Shown here in pieces: positions 7,600 to 15,739 of a DNA stretch of 64,000 bases. The notes beneath the pieces are model-generated. The model was given only the letters and a program-made list of their open reading frames with translations. It was not told the DNA's origin and searched no databases. The position numbers and the translations under genes were made by a program. Where the stretch lies: the NCBI GenBank assembly GCA_003602285.1, contig QZVU01000004.1, positions 62,001 to 126,000 on the forward strand, read 5' to 3'. Every line of letters starts with the position of its first letter. The first letter of the stretch is position 1. This DNA comes from Arthrobacter frigidicola. Lineage in GTDB: Bacteria > Actinomycetota > Actinomycetes > Actinomycetales > Micrococcaceae.

Positions 7600-8573
7600 C
7601 CGCGGTGTCCGGCGGCAGCCCCGCCGGGTCCGCCGGGGTCATCACCTTCGGCGAAACGATGGCCCTGATGAGGGCACAGACGCCGGGGCCGCTGGCCCAT
7701 GCCTCCGAACTCGGCCTTGGCATTGGCGGCGCCGAATCCAATGTCGCCATCGCACTGGCGCGGCTCGGCACCCCGGTGTCGTGGTTTGGCCGGGTGGGTG
7801 CGGACAGCCTTGGCGACCTCGTGGTCCGCGAGCTGCGCGCCGAAGGCCTCGAGGTGCGTGCGATCAGGGACCCGGCGGCGCCCACCGGGCTGATGATCAA
7901 GGAACGGCGCACACAGCACCACCAGAAGGTCTGGTACTACCGGGCCGGCAGCGCCGGCTCCCGCCTCGGCCCCGCCGACGTGCCGGTGGAGGAGATCGCC
8001 GCCGCCGGGCTCCTGCACGTCACGGGCATCACCCCCGCGCTGTCGGAGTCGGCCGCCGACGCCGTCGACCTCGCCGTGCAGACCGCGCGCGCAGCGGGCG
8101 TCCCGGTCTCCTTCGACGTCAACTACCGTGGGGCGCTGTGGAGTCCCGAGGCCGCCTCGCCCGTGCTCCGGCGTCTCGCGGGCCGGGCCGACATCATCTT
8201 CGCCGGCGACGACGAAGCCGCCCTGTTGGTGGACCCGGCCGCGGGTCCGAGGGAGCTCGCCGGCGCGCTCGCGGAGCTTGGGCCCTCGCAGGTCGTGGTC
8301 AAGCGCGGCGCCCAGGGGTGCCTGGCCCTGGTGGACGGGGTGTACTTCGAACAGGCCGCCATCCCGGTCCAGCCGGTGGACACTGTGGGCGCCGGTGATG
8401 CCTTCGTCGCCGGGTATCTCGCCGAACGGCTGAGGGGGCTCGCGCCCTCCGAGTGCCTGCTGACGGCGGTGCGCACCGGTGCCTTCGCGTGCCTGGTGCC
8501 CGGAGATTGGGAGGGGATGCCGCGGCGCAGCGAACTTGGGCTGCTTGAGGCGACGGAGCCGGTGTCGCGCTGA
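7596..8573 (+). CDS. kdgK: 2-keto-3-deoxygluconate kinase (PfkB family)
   Basis: 325 residues. The PfkB signature DTVGAGDAFVAGY is present with catalytic Asp268, and the substrate loop GGAESNVAIALARLG is at residues 44-58. The order kinase next to KDPG aldolase and KduD makes 2-keto-3-deoxygluconate the expected substrate, giving the phosphate ester cleaved by the aldolase. The start overlaps the aldolase stop (ATGA). It is the last gene of the operon; no transporter for the sugar acid is included. Confidence 0.88.
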   Translation: MTAVSGGSPAGSAGVITFGETMALMRAQTPGPLAHASELGLGIGGAESNVAIALARLGTPVSWFGRVGADSLGDLVVRELRAEGLEVRAIRDPAAPTGLMIKERRTQHHQKVWYYRAGSAGSRLGPADVPVEEIAAAGLLHVTGITPALSESAADAVDLAVQTARAAGVPVSFDVNYRGALWSPEAASPVLRRLAGRADIIFAGDDEAALLVDPAAGPRELAGALAELGPSQVVVKRGAQGCLALVDGVYFEQAAIPVQPVDTVGAGDAFVAGYLAERLRGLAPSECLLTAVRTGAFACLVPGDWEGMPRRSELGLLEATEPVSR

Positions 8574-8608
8574 CGCCCGCGGGGAGGGGCCCTGACCGGT
8601 GTCGACTC

Positions 8609-9064
8609 CTAGCCGGCGGCGGAGCCGGCCCGGGTGGCTGCCGCAATGATTCCGCGCATTGAATCGTTGAGCGTTTCCACCTGCTCCCGGGTCAGCCCGA
8701 GCCGCTCCAGCATGGTCCCGGGCACCCCGACAGCCTCCGCCCTCAGGGCGGTGCCTGCCTCCGTCAGGCGCACCGACAGCGTCCGTTCATTCCCGGGCAC
8801 CCGGTTCCGGGTGATGTAGCCGAGGGATTCGAGCCGTTTGAGCATCGGCGAAATGGTGGCCGGCTCCATCATGAGGATCTCGCTGATCTCCCGCAGCGAC
8901 CGGTTGTCCTGCTCCCACAGGATGAGCATCACCAGGTACTGGGGGTGGGTGAGCTTCAGTTTCTCAAGGACCGGACGGTAGGCGTTGACCACCGTCCGGG
9001 AGGCGATGGACAGCGCAAAGCAGAGCTGGCGCTCAAGCAGCAGATCGTCGTCGGGGGCAGCCAT
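8609..9064 (-). CDS. OhrR-like MarR-family organic-peroxide sensor
   Basis: 151 residues from the ATG at 9064 (GGATGGA upstream); the frame continues upstream without a better site. It aligns along its length with OhrR: the reactive N-terminal Cys in 'ERQLCFALSIASR', the conserved tyrosines in YRPVL and HPQYL, and the winged-helix segment PATISPMLKRLESLGYITR. OhrR proteins are released from DNA when the cysteine is oxidised by organic hydroperoxides. No ohr gene is nearby; the divergent neighbour is a flavoprotein disulfide reductase, the likely target. A TTAG/CTAA repeat cluster lies in the shared spacer. Confidence 0.88.
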   Translation of the reverse strand: MAAPDDDLLLERQLCFALSIASRTVVNAYRPVLEKLKLTHPQYLVMLILWEQDNRSLREISEILMMEPATISPMLKRLESLGYITRNRVPGNERTLSVRLTEAGTALRAEAVGVPGTMLERLGLTREQVETLNDSMRGIIAAATRAGSAAG

Positions 9065-9105
9065 GGCTCCATCCTGGGGTGAAAGAAGGTCCTGCGGAAT
9101 AAAGC

Positions 9106-9124
9106 TTAGCGTACTAACAGTTAG
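9106..9124. promoter_or_regulatory. Candidate OhrR-type operator
   Basis: Three alternating half-sites lie between the MarR-type gene and the divergent reductase: TTAG-CGTA-CTAA (9106-9117) and the perfect palindrome CTAAC-A-GTTAG (9114-9124), sharing the central CTAA. AT-rich overlapping repeats of this type are usual MarR-family binding sites. The assignment is by position and symmetry only. Confidence 0.5.
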
Positions 9125-9363
9125 AGGATCTGAATGCGGAAGGTCCCGTCGAATCAACCCACACCCGGGATTGTTCGGGGCGGGCCTTTCCATCCTGACG
9201 GGCGGGCTCTGTGCGGTCTGCCGTTCCAGGGGCGCTGAAGATCCGCGCTTGTACCAAAGCGGCAGGGAGTCGACCTCCCGGGCGGCAGCACAAAGATCAG
9301 GACCCGGCTCCCGGGTCCGGTGGGCCGGCTTCTCCCGGCACTCCATGGTGGAAGGTAAAAATT

Positions 9364-10785
9364 GTGACCGAAGTAAAGACAACCGACGTCGTCGTCATCG
9401 GAGGCGGCCCGGTTGGAGAGAATGTGGCTGATCGGGCGGTCCGGGGCGGGCTGACGGCGGTGCTGGTCGAATCCGAACTGGTCGGCGGAGAGTGCTCGTA
9501 CTGGGCATGCATGCCGTCCAAGGCGCTCATCCGTTCCGGCGCCGCCCTTTCCGCCGCACTGTCCCTGCCGGGAGCGCGCGAGGCGGTCACCGGCAGCCTC
9601 GACGCCGCCCAGGTGTTCGCCCGCCGGGATGCGATGGCGGCCAACTGGGACGACTCCGGGCAGGCGAAGTGGGTGGCGCAGCAGGGGATCACCCTGGTCC
9701 GCGGCCAGGGGCGCATCTCCGGGGAGCGCGAGGTTCAGGTCACGTCCAAGGACGGGACGGTCACCACGATCCAGGCCCGCCAGGCTGTCGTGATCGCCAC
9801 CGGGTCCGTGCCGGTGGTCCCCGCCATCGAGGGGCTCGATGAGACTCCGTTCTGGGGCACCCGCGAGCTTGTTTCCGCCGAGGACGTTCCGGAGTCGATC
9901 ACGGTGATCGGCGCAGGCGTGGCCGGCACCGAGCTGGCCCAGGCCTTCTCCCGGCTTGGGGCGAAGGTGACGATTATTGCTCGCAGCGGAATCCTTCGGG
10001 GGTTCCCGACGCCGGCGGCCGATCTGGTGAAGAACGCCCTTGAGAAGGAAGGGATCCAGGTCCTGACCAACACCGGCATCCGGACCGTTGCCAAGAACGG
10101 TGAAAACGCAGTGTCCGTCACCCTCGACAGCGGCGACACCATCGAGTCCGAGAGGCTGCTCGTGGCCACGGGCCGCCGGCCGGCGCTGGACGGGCTCGGC
10201 CTCGAGGATCTCGGGCTGAGCTCCACGGGCCTTCCCTCCGATGACACCGGGCGGGTCCGCAGCGCAGGTGACTGGCTCTATGTCCTGGGTGATGCCGCCG
10301 ACAAGGTGATGCTGACCCATCAGGGCAAGTACGAGGCCCGTGCCGCGGGCGATGCCATCGCTGCCCGGGCTGCCGGTACCCTCGGTGACGACGTCGAGCC
10401 GTGGAGCAAGTATGCCGCGATGGCGAACTCGTATGCGGTGCCGCAGGTGGTCTTCACGGATCCGGAGATCGCCATGGTGGGACGCACGCTTGAGCAGGCG
10501 AAGAAAGACGGCGTCAACGCGTCGGAGGTCTCACTCCCGATCGCGGTGGCCGGTTCCGCCCTCCACTCCGAGGGGTACACCGGATGGGCGCAGATGATTG
10601 TCGACGAGGACCGCAGGGTCATCATCGGCGCGACCCTGGCCGGGCCGGATGTCGCTGAAATGCTCCATGCGGCGACGATCGCGATTGCCGGCGAGGTGCC
10701 GTTGGAGCGGCTCTGGCACGCAGTTCCGTCGTTCCCGACGGTCAGTGAGGTCTGGCTGCGGCTCCTCGAACAGTACGGGCTGTAG
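9364..10785 (+). CDS. FAD-dependent pyridine nucleotide-disulfide oxidoreductase
   Basis: 473 residues from a GTG preceded by GGAAGGT; this start puts the FAD GxGxxG region at residues 13-18. The redox pair Cys44-Cys49 (GGECSYWACMPSK) is the CxxxxC of class I disulfide reductases. The NAD(P) motif GAGVAGTE is near residue 183, with the second FAD motif near 300. At the C-terminal interface the usual catalytic His of HPTxxE is Phe457, while Glu462 is kept. It is therefore probably not a lipoamide or glutathione reductase and its electron acceptor is unknown. Divergent from the OhrR-like regulator, which suggests a role in peroxide or electrophile defence. Confidence 0.82.
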   Translation: MTEVKTTDVVVIGGGPVGENVADRAVRGGLTAVLVESELVGGECSYWACMPSKALIRSGAALSAALSLPGAREAVTGSLDAAQVFARRDAMAANWDDSGQAKWVAQQGITLVRGQGRISGEREVQVTSKDGTVTTIQARQAVVIATGSVPVVPAIEGLDETPFWGTRELVSAEDVPESITVIGAGVAGTELAQAFSRLGAKVTIIARSGILRGFPTPAADLVKNALEKEGIQVLTNTGIRTVAKNGENAVSVTLDSGDTIESERLLVATGRRPALDGLGLEDLGLSSTGLPSDDTGRVRSAGDWLYVLGDAADKVMLTHQGKYEARAAGDAIAARAAGTLGDDVEPWSKYAAMANSYAVPQVVFTDPEIAMVGRTLEQAKKDGVNASEVSLPIAVAGSALHSEGYTGWAQMIVDEDRRVIIGATLAGPDVAEMLHAATIAIAGEVPLERLWHAVPSFPTVSEVWLRLLEQYGL

Positions 10786-10855
10786 GCCGGTACGGCCGCG
10801 GACCCAGTTCGGGAGCTCGACGGCTCCTGATGCCGGGTGCGGTGTTCCCGGGCGG

Positions 10856-11467
10856 TTAGGAGCCCGGGGACACCTCGTCGGCATGGGTGCGCTTGTAATA
10901 GGCGCGCGAGGCGCGGACGCGCATCCCGCAGGCCGGGGTGCACCATTCCCTGCGGGGGTGGTCCTTGAGGAAGAACAGGAAACATCCCGGCGCCTGGCAG
11001 TCGCGCAGCTGCTGCAGCCGCTCCCCGGAAAACAGGTCGGCCGCGTCCCGTGCCAGGGCGGACAACGCCGCCCGGGGGGCGGTGCTCCGGGCCCGGGCGG
11101 ACTTCGACAACGCACCCTGCGGCGTAAGGGTCAGGACCGGGGCTGCCGGGGCCAGCGCGGCGGCGCGGTTCAGGACCGCGACGGGCCCCTCGGCCGGGCT
11201 GAGGCCCTTGGTGAGGTCCGAGGCGAGGGTCCGCACTGCGCTCCTCAGTTCGAGGAACAGTGCGAGGTCGCCCTCCCGGGCCTCTGCGAGCTCCTCGGCG
11301 GGCAGTTCTATTCCGTCGAGCTGCGGGGCCACTTCGAGGACCCAGGCTGCCACATCGGCCGGCGTCGAAAGTCCCTCCCGTGGCTTCCCGCGTACCGCGA
11401 AGTAGGTGTTCGCGAGATCCAGGGCCGGGGAGTCCCGAATGACCGGAGCTCCACCCTCGTATGTCAT
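10856..11467 (-). CDS. CGNR zinc-finger (ABATE domain) DNA-binding protein
   Basis: 203 residues. The N-terminal ABATE domain (to about residue 125) is followed by the CGNR-type zinc finger: a CQAPGC knuckle, then WCTPACGMRVRASRAYYKR, with four cysteines. In this copy the final motif reads CGMR instead of CGNR. Such proteins are presumed stress-linked transcription factors in Actinobacteria. The ATG at 11467 is 6 bases after GAGAAG; a second ATG at 11473 is possible. It is monocistronic. Confidence 0.82.
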   Translation of the reverse strand: MTYEGGAPVIRDSPALDLANTYFAVRGKPREGLSTPADVAAWVLEVAPQLDGIELPAEELAEAREGDLALFLELRSAVRTLASDLTKGLSPAEGPVAVLNRAAALAPAAPVLTLTPQGALSKSARARSTAPRAALSALARDAADLFSGERLQQLRDCQAPGCFLFFLKDHPRREWCTPACGMRVRASRAYYKRTHADEVSPGS

Positions 11468-11571
11468 GGGCATCTTCTCATGATAGCAGGAATCCATAAA
11501 CGTGAGAACAGCGCACTCCACCCTATCGCATGCCACCCGGGCCGGGTCTCTCCAGATGAGTTCCGGGACGA

Positions 11572-11595
11572 CGGCGTGTCCGCTGCGACACGCCG
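11572..11595. other. Hairpin in the 11468-11751 intergenic region
   Basis: CGGCGTGTC and GACACGCCG are perfect 9-base arms around a 6-base loop, with no U-tract on either strand. The rest of the 284-base spacer between two divergent genes shows only a TAAACT-like -10 at 11691-11696 for the downstream gene. It may be a regulatory hairpin or an operator. Confidence 0.4.
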
Positions 11596-11751
11596 CCGGC
11601 ATTCCCGGTGAAAGGCGGCCCCGGTCCTGCCCCCGGGGCGCGGAGGGGCGGGAATTATGGCCCCTGCGCCGGACCGAAGCGCCCGCGGCGTAAACTGGAG
11701 ATCTGCGGACAAGTTTGTGCCACTCCAGGCGATGTCCGCTAGGAGGTTGAA

Positions 11752-12396
11752 TTGGCACAACGTATGGCGGACCCCACCTATCAGGCCCGGCAATGGGAGC
11801 GGCGCTACGACCCCAACATTGAAGACGTGAACCGGCTGTGCGATTCGCTCGGGGAGCTCAAGCCCGGGTCAAACGTTCCGTATATCGACCCGGTGCACGA
11901 CGTCGATGGCTGCAAGATCGTCAGTCTTTTCTCGAGTCCGGGTTCGTCGCTGCCCTCGGGCTTCGTGTCGTTCGAGAACGACGATCCGGCCTCCGTGCGG
12001 ATCGCCGAGATCTACGAGTCCGCCGGCCTCCGCCCCGAGCAGGTCATGCCGTGGAACGCCTACCCGTGGTTCCTCGAGGAGGGCAAGGAGCGGGCGCTAT
12101 CGATGGACCAGATCGCCGACGGTGTGAAACCGCTCCTGAGCTTCCTCCAGCAGGTTCCGCGTGCCTCGGCGCTGATCGCCCACGGAGCGGACGCCCACAA
12201 GGCGGCCCGACGGCTCATGAAACTCGAGAACCGTGCCATCTACAAGCGCGGCTTCAAGATCTATGAGGTGCGCTCCACCAGCGAGCGGGCCTTCAAGGGG
12301 ACGCCGGCGAACCAGGAGATCTGGCTCAAGGAAATCCACGCGGCCTACACCGACGCCATGGGCCGCGCCGGCATCCGGGTGCGCCAGACCATCTAG
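11752..12396 (+). CDS. Uracil-DNA glycosylase-superfamily protein
   Basis: 214 residues. A strong AGGAGG stands 5 bases before a TTG at 11752, which is preferred over the ATG at 11764. UDG-fold signatures: the substrate-side loop IVSLFSSPGS with SGFVSFENDDP (residues 56-78), the MPWNAYPW motif near residue 99, and a late HGADAHKAARR segment in place of the usual HPS loop. It probably excises a damaged or deaminated base. It belongs to the divergent UDG-like branch common in Actinobacteria, so activity on uracil is inferred. It lies next to the photolyase-like gene, making a small DNA-repair cluster. Confidence 0.75.
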   Translation: MAQRMADPTYQARQWERRYDPNIEDVNRLCDSLGELKPGSNVPYIDPVHDVDGCKIVSLFSSPGSSLPSGFVSFENDDPASVRIAEIYESAGLRPEQVMPWNAYPWFLEEGKERALSMDQIADGVKPLLSFLQQVPRASALIAHGADAHKAARRLMKLENRAIYKRGFKIYEVRSTSERAFKGTPANQEIWLKEIHAAYTDAMGRAGIRVRQTI

Positions 12397-12513
12397 GCCG
12401 CGCCGGGCCGGGACCGTTTGTCGCCCGGACCGCCGTAACCCGGTCGACCGCCGAAGTGTCGGTGCGCTGCGCTAGCGTGGAATTCCCCCCCCACGAACCG
12501 GAGCCAGGCATTC

Positions 12514-13581
12514 ATGATTGAGGCGAGCAAACTCCTCCAGGTCAGCCGTATCTACATCGAGCCGGAGGCGGCCGCGCTTCCCCGGGGCCAGCAGGTGCTG
12601 GCACGCTGGCCGGAGGCCGAGGTGGTCGAAGTGGCGAGCCACTGGCGTATCCCCGAGCTCAGCGGCGACGAGGCGAACGTCCGGCGCTGGGTGCGGATCA
12701 AGACCGAGGCGCTCGTCGTGGGCGTCAAGAAGTCGCTGGCGGCAAAGCCCAACGGGCGCTCCGCCGACTTCATCGCGCCCTCCACGGCGAACGGCTGCGC
12801 GATGGCCTGCGCCTACTGCTACGTCCCCCGGCACAAGGGATACAGCAACCCCATCACGGTCTTCGCGAACATCGAGCAGATCAGCGGCTATCTCGAACGG
12901 CACGTGGCGCGCCAGGGCATGAAGCTCGAACCCAACCAGTGCGATGACACCGCCTGGGTCTACGACATCGGCGAGAACAGCGACTGTTCGGTCGACGCGA
13001 TGGTCAGCGACAACGTGAGGGACCTCGTCGATCTCTTCGGGAGCCTGCCGACGGCCAAGCTGTCCTTCGCCACGAAATACGTCAACCGGGACCTGCTCGG
13101 CTGGGACCCGCGCGGCCGGACCCGGGTCCGGTTCTCCCTCATGCCCGAGCGGCTGGCTCGGATCGTCGACGTCCGCACCTCGCCCATCGCCGAGCGCCTT
13201 ACCGCGGTCAATGACTTTGTGGAGGCCGGATACGAGGTCCACCTCAACTTCTCCCCGGTGATCGTCACGCCCGGGTGGCAGGAGGAGTGGCGCGCGCTGT
13301 TCGCCCAGATCGACGCCGTCCTGACTCCGCAGGCCAAGGAGCAGCTCGCGGCGGAGGTCATCTTCCTCACCCACAACCAGCAGCTCCACGAGGTCAACCT
13401 CGGCTGGCACCCCCGCGCCGAGGAGATCCTGTGGCGGCCCGAGCTCCAGGAGCAGAAACGCTCGTCGAACGGATTCATCAACGTCCGGTACACCGCCGCC
13501 GAAAAGCGCGGCTATCTCGACGACTTCCGGGCACTGATGGGGCGCCACCTTCCGTACTGCCGCATCCGCTACGCCTTCTAG
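12514..13581 (+). CDS. splB: Spore photoproduct lyase-family radical SAM enzyme
   Basis: 355 residues. The radical-SAM cluster is Cys95-x3-Cys99-x2-Cys102 (GCAMACAYCYV), followed by the SPL-typical PRHKGYSNP. Long stretches such as LLGWDPRGRTRVRFSLMP fit SplB homologues. In Bacillus the enzyme repairs the 5-thyminyl-5,6-dihydrothymine photoproduct in spore DNA. This organism type is not known to sporulate, so the protein may repair UV lesions in desiccated cells or do something else. A TAGCGT -10 lies near 12472; the ribosome site is weak. Confidence 0.85.
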   Translation: MIEASKLLQVSRIYIEPEAAALPRGQQVLARWPEAEVVEVASHWRIPELSGDEANVRRWVRIKTEALVVGVKKSLAAKPNGRSADFIAPSTANGCAMACAYCYVPRHKGYSNPITVFANIEQISGYLERHVARQGMKLEPNQCDDTAWVYDIGENSDCSVDAMVSDNVRDLVDLFGSLPTAKLSFATKYVNRDLLGWDPRGRTRVRFSLMPERLARIVDVRTSPIAERLTAVNDFVEAGYEVHLNFSPVIVTPGWQEEWRALFAQIDAVLTPQAKEQLAAEVIFLTHNQQLHEVNLGWHPRAEEILWRPELQEQKRSSNGFINVRYTAAEKRGYLDDFRALMGRHLPYCRIRYAF

Positions 13582-13611
13582 CCCGGTCGAATACGACGGT
13601 TGGAATTTTCC

Positions 13612-13640
13612 TTGTCCGCGTATTCCCCCGGCCCTACAAT
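13612..13640 (+). promoter_or_regulatory. Strong sigma-70-type promoter for the 64-aa gene
   Basis: TTGTCC (13612-13617), a 17-base spacer and TACAAT (13635-13640). This is among the best -35/-10 pairs in the window and points into the small gene starting 65 bases later. Confidence 0.7.
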
Positions 13641-13704
13641 CGATTCACCCCGCAACGGCCGACTGGCGCGGCGCGGTGGGCATTTTCAGGGAGAGGACGT
13701 TTCC

Positions 13705-13899
13705 ATGATGATCCGGCCCGAGTCCGACGGCTCCGAAGCCCCTGGGCGGCGCAGGTACCAGCGGCCCTCGCCCGCAGCACTGCGGAACCCCGAGTCGAAC
13801 AAGCTGCTGCGCGACCTTTCGGCGCGGCGCCACCAGGCGATGCTGAGCCTGACCAACCGGGCGCGGGCGAACCGCCGCACGCCCCCTCCGTCCACCTGA
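13705..13899 (+). CDS. Small basic hypothetical protein (64 aa)
   Basis: I do not recognise this protein. It has 64 residues, is rich in Arg, Pro and Ser, has no membrane segment and no cysteine, and ends in a basic helix-prone stretch (SNKLLRDLSARRHQAM). Support for a real gene comes from the strong promoter at 13612-13640 and a GGGAGAGGA ribosome site 8 bases before the first of two adjacent ATG codons (13705, 13708). Its basic charge suggests nucleic acid or ribosome contact, but that is a guess. Confidence 0.6.
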   Translation: MMIRPESDGSEAPGRRRYQRPSPAALRNPESNKLLRDLSARRHQAMLSLTNRARANRRTPPPST

Positions 13900-13993
13900 G
13901 ACGGACACGCGCCGGCTCTGCGGGAACTCCCGGGGAGCAGGCGGCGGGCAGGCGGTCAGCGGGCAGACAGTCAGCGGGCGGAAGGGCGGCGCG

Positions 13994-14824
13994 GTGACCT
14001 CCGAGCATTTCCGGCCCACCAGCGCGCCCACCGGGGCCTGGCCGGATCCGCCGCCGCTTCCGCGCCCGCGCATCATGGACCAGTTCTGGGCCGACGCGGT
14101 CTTCCTGCACTGGAGGATCCCGGTAGCCGCCGCCGCGCGCTACATGCCGCCGGGGGTGGAGCCCGATGAGATCGACGGCTCCACCTGGGTCGGCCTGATC
14201 GGCTTCCGCATGGTCGGCGCCGGGCTGGGGCAGGGGAGGCCCGTTCCCTACCTTGGGTCGTTCACCGAAATCAATGTCCGCCTGTATTCGCGGGGGCCCG
14301 ACGGCGTGCGCGGCGTCGTCTTCGTCACCCTCGACGCGTCCCGCCTGGCCGTGGTGCTGGCCGCAAGGGCCTTTGGGATCAACTACGTGTGGTCACGCTG
14401 CCGCCCGACGGGGGAGAACACCGGTGCCGTGGGCGGGGAGCGGTTCGGCTACGACGTCCGGCGGTTTCGGGGCGGTGCGTCCTCCTCGTTTTCGGTGCGC
14501 CCCGACCGGACCGCTGCCGCGGCCGATCCCCTTTCGCTGGAGCTGACCGCCCGGTACGGGCTGCATACCGGGCTCGGCGGCCGCACGCTGTATGTCCCCA
14601 ACACGCATGAACCCTGGCGCCTCTTCCCGGCCACGGTGGTCCACCTCCGGGATTCCCTGGTGGCGGCGGCGGGCTTCGAGGTGTCGGGACCGCCCGAGTC
14701 CGTGCTCTTTTCGCCGGGGGTGCAGACCCAGTTCGGGAGGCCGGCAGTTCCGGCGGCGGGCCCGAAGAGGGGCCGGGTTCCCCGTACCGGAAAAACCCTT
14801 GACGCCGGATGGATGCCGGCGTAA
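13994..14824 (+). CDS. DUF2071 (YqjF-like, acetoacetate decarboxylase fold) protein
   Basis: 276 residues. The stretch FLHWRIPVAAAARYMPPGV followed by STWVGLIGFRM and YLGSFTEINVRLY is the DUF2071/YqjF signature. The fold is related to acetoacetate decarboxylase but the family reaction is not known. The GTG start follows GGAAGGG; ATG codons further in would cut conserved sequence. Its stop at 14824 lies inside the -10 region of the ArsR-type gene, so the promoter of that operon is embedded in this reading frame. Confidence 0.8.
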   Translation: MTSEHFRPTSAPTGAWPDPPPLPRPRIMDQFWADAVFLHWRIPVAAAARYMPPGVEPDEIDGSTWVGLIGFRMVGAGLGQGRPVPYLGSFTEINVRLYSRGPDGVRGVVFVTLDASRLAVVLAARAFGINYVWSRCRPTGENTGAVGGERFGYDVRRFRGGASSSFSVRPDRTAAAADPLSLELTARYGLHTGLGGRTLYVPNTHEPWRLFPATVVHLRDSLVAAAGFEVSGPPESVLFSPGVQTQFGRPAVPAAGPKRGRVPRTGKTLDAGWMPA

Positions 14825-14844
14825 GTTACAACCAAATGGTTGTA
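14799..14844 (+). promoter_or_regulatory. Promoter and ArsR-type operator over the start codon
   Basis: TTGACG (14799-14804), 17-base spacer, TAAGTT (14822-14827). Transcription from here would begin near the ATG at 14836, giving a leaderless message. The perfect palindrome TACAACCA-AA-TGGTTGTA (14827-14844) overlaps the -10 and the start codon. It matches the ACAACC-N4-GGTTGT pattern seen before ArsR/SRPBCC pairs, so the regulator should repress itself. Confidence 0.78.
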
Positions 14845-15174
14845 GATCAAGTTGACGATGCCAGGCTGGACCGCCTCTTCCAGGCGTTCGCCGATGCCAC
14901 CCGCCGCGATATCCTCGCCCGGGTCATCACGGGGGAGTACTCGGTGTCCGGGCTGGCGGCCCACTACGCCATGAGTTTCGCCGCAGTACAAAAGCATGTC
15001 GCGGTAATGGAGCGTGCCTCCCTCGTCACGAAGGAGAAGCGCGGAAGGGAGCAGATCGTGCGGCCTGATCTTGAGGGTGTGCAAAAGGCGCGGCGGCTGC
15101 TCGAAGAGTACGAGTTGATCTGGCGGCAGCGTGTGGACCGGATCGCTGACATTCTCGCTGAGGAAAAGGAGTAG
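14836..15174 (+). CDS. ArsR-family transcriptional repressor
   Basis: 112 residues from the ATG at 14836. The longer reading from 14809 has no ribosome site, and the promoter places +1 at 14836. The winged helix is plain: FADATRRDILARVITGE, then YSVSGLAAHYAMSFAAVQKHVAVMERASLV. There is no metal-binding CxC motif, so it is the metal-free class that is normally coupled to an SRPBCC/AHSA1 protein, which is the next gene. It should bind the palindrome across its own start. Confidence 0.9.
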   Translation: MVVDQVDDARLDRLFQAFADATRRDILARVITGEYSVSGLAAHYAMSFAAVQKHVAVMERASLVTKEKRGREQIVRPDLEGVQKARRLLEEYELIWRQRVDRIADILAEEKE

Positions 15175-15178
15175 TCCC

Positions 15179-15676
15179 ATGACATTCATCTCTTCGCACC
15201 AGGACCCGGAGGCACTCAGCCTCACCTTCGTCGCCGAGTTCGATGCCAGCGTCGAACGGGTATGGCAGGTCTGGGAGGACCCGCGCCAGCTCGAACGCTG
15301 GTGGGGTCCGCCCACCTACCCCGCGACCTTCCAGCGGCATGAGTTTGTGCCCGGGGGCTCGGCCAACTACTACATGACCAGCCCCGAGGGCGAGAAGTTC
15401 CACGGCTGGTGGAAGATCACGGCTATCGACGCACCCCGCCGCCTCGAGTACGACGACGGATTCGCCGACGAGAACGGCGTGCCGGACGACAAGATGGGGG
15501 CCACCCACAGCGTCATGACCCTCGAGACCGTCGAGGGCCGCACCCGGATGACCACGGTGACCGTTTTCGAGAGTGCCGAACAGCTCCAGCAGATGCTGGA
15601 GATGGGTATGGAGGAGGGGGTCCGGGAAGGGATGGGCCAGATCGACGCCCTCCTGGCCGAACCCGCGCGCGCCTGA
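15179..15676 (+). CDS. SRPBCC/AHSA1-domain protein
   Basis: 165 residues with the START-like lipid/ligand-pocket fold: FDASVERVWQVWEDPRQLERWWGPP at the N-terminus and the long C-terminal helix with a QLQQMLEMGMEEG stretch. AAAAGGAG overlaps the ArsR stop, so translation is coupled. The ArsR-AHSA1 pair is a widespread two-gene unit of unknown ligand; the SRPBCC protein probably binds or transforms a hydrophobic compound. It ends at a strong terminator. Confidence 0.88.
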   Translation: MTFISSHQDPEALSLTFVAEFDASVERVWQVWEDPRQLERWWGPPTYPATFQRHEFVPGGSANYYMTSPEGEKFHGWWKITAIDAPRRLEYDDGFADENGVPDDKMGATHSVMTLETVEGRTRMTTVTVFESAEQLQQMLEMGMEEGVREGMGQIDALLAEPARA

Positions 15677-15679
15677 GCA

Positions 15680-15712
15680 GGGGTTTCCCGGCCGGCCCGG
15701 CCGGCCGGGAAA
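15680..15712. terminator. Bidirectional terminator hairpin
   Basis: Perfect 14-base arms (GGTTTCCCGGCCGG / CCGGCCGGGAAACC) around a 5-base loop between two convergent genes. GC-rich with no U-run, as is usual in this genome type. Confidence 0.7.
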
Positions 15713-15739
15713 CCGACGCGGGCCGCAGCTCCTGAGGTC

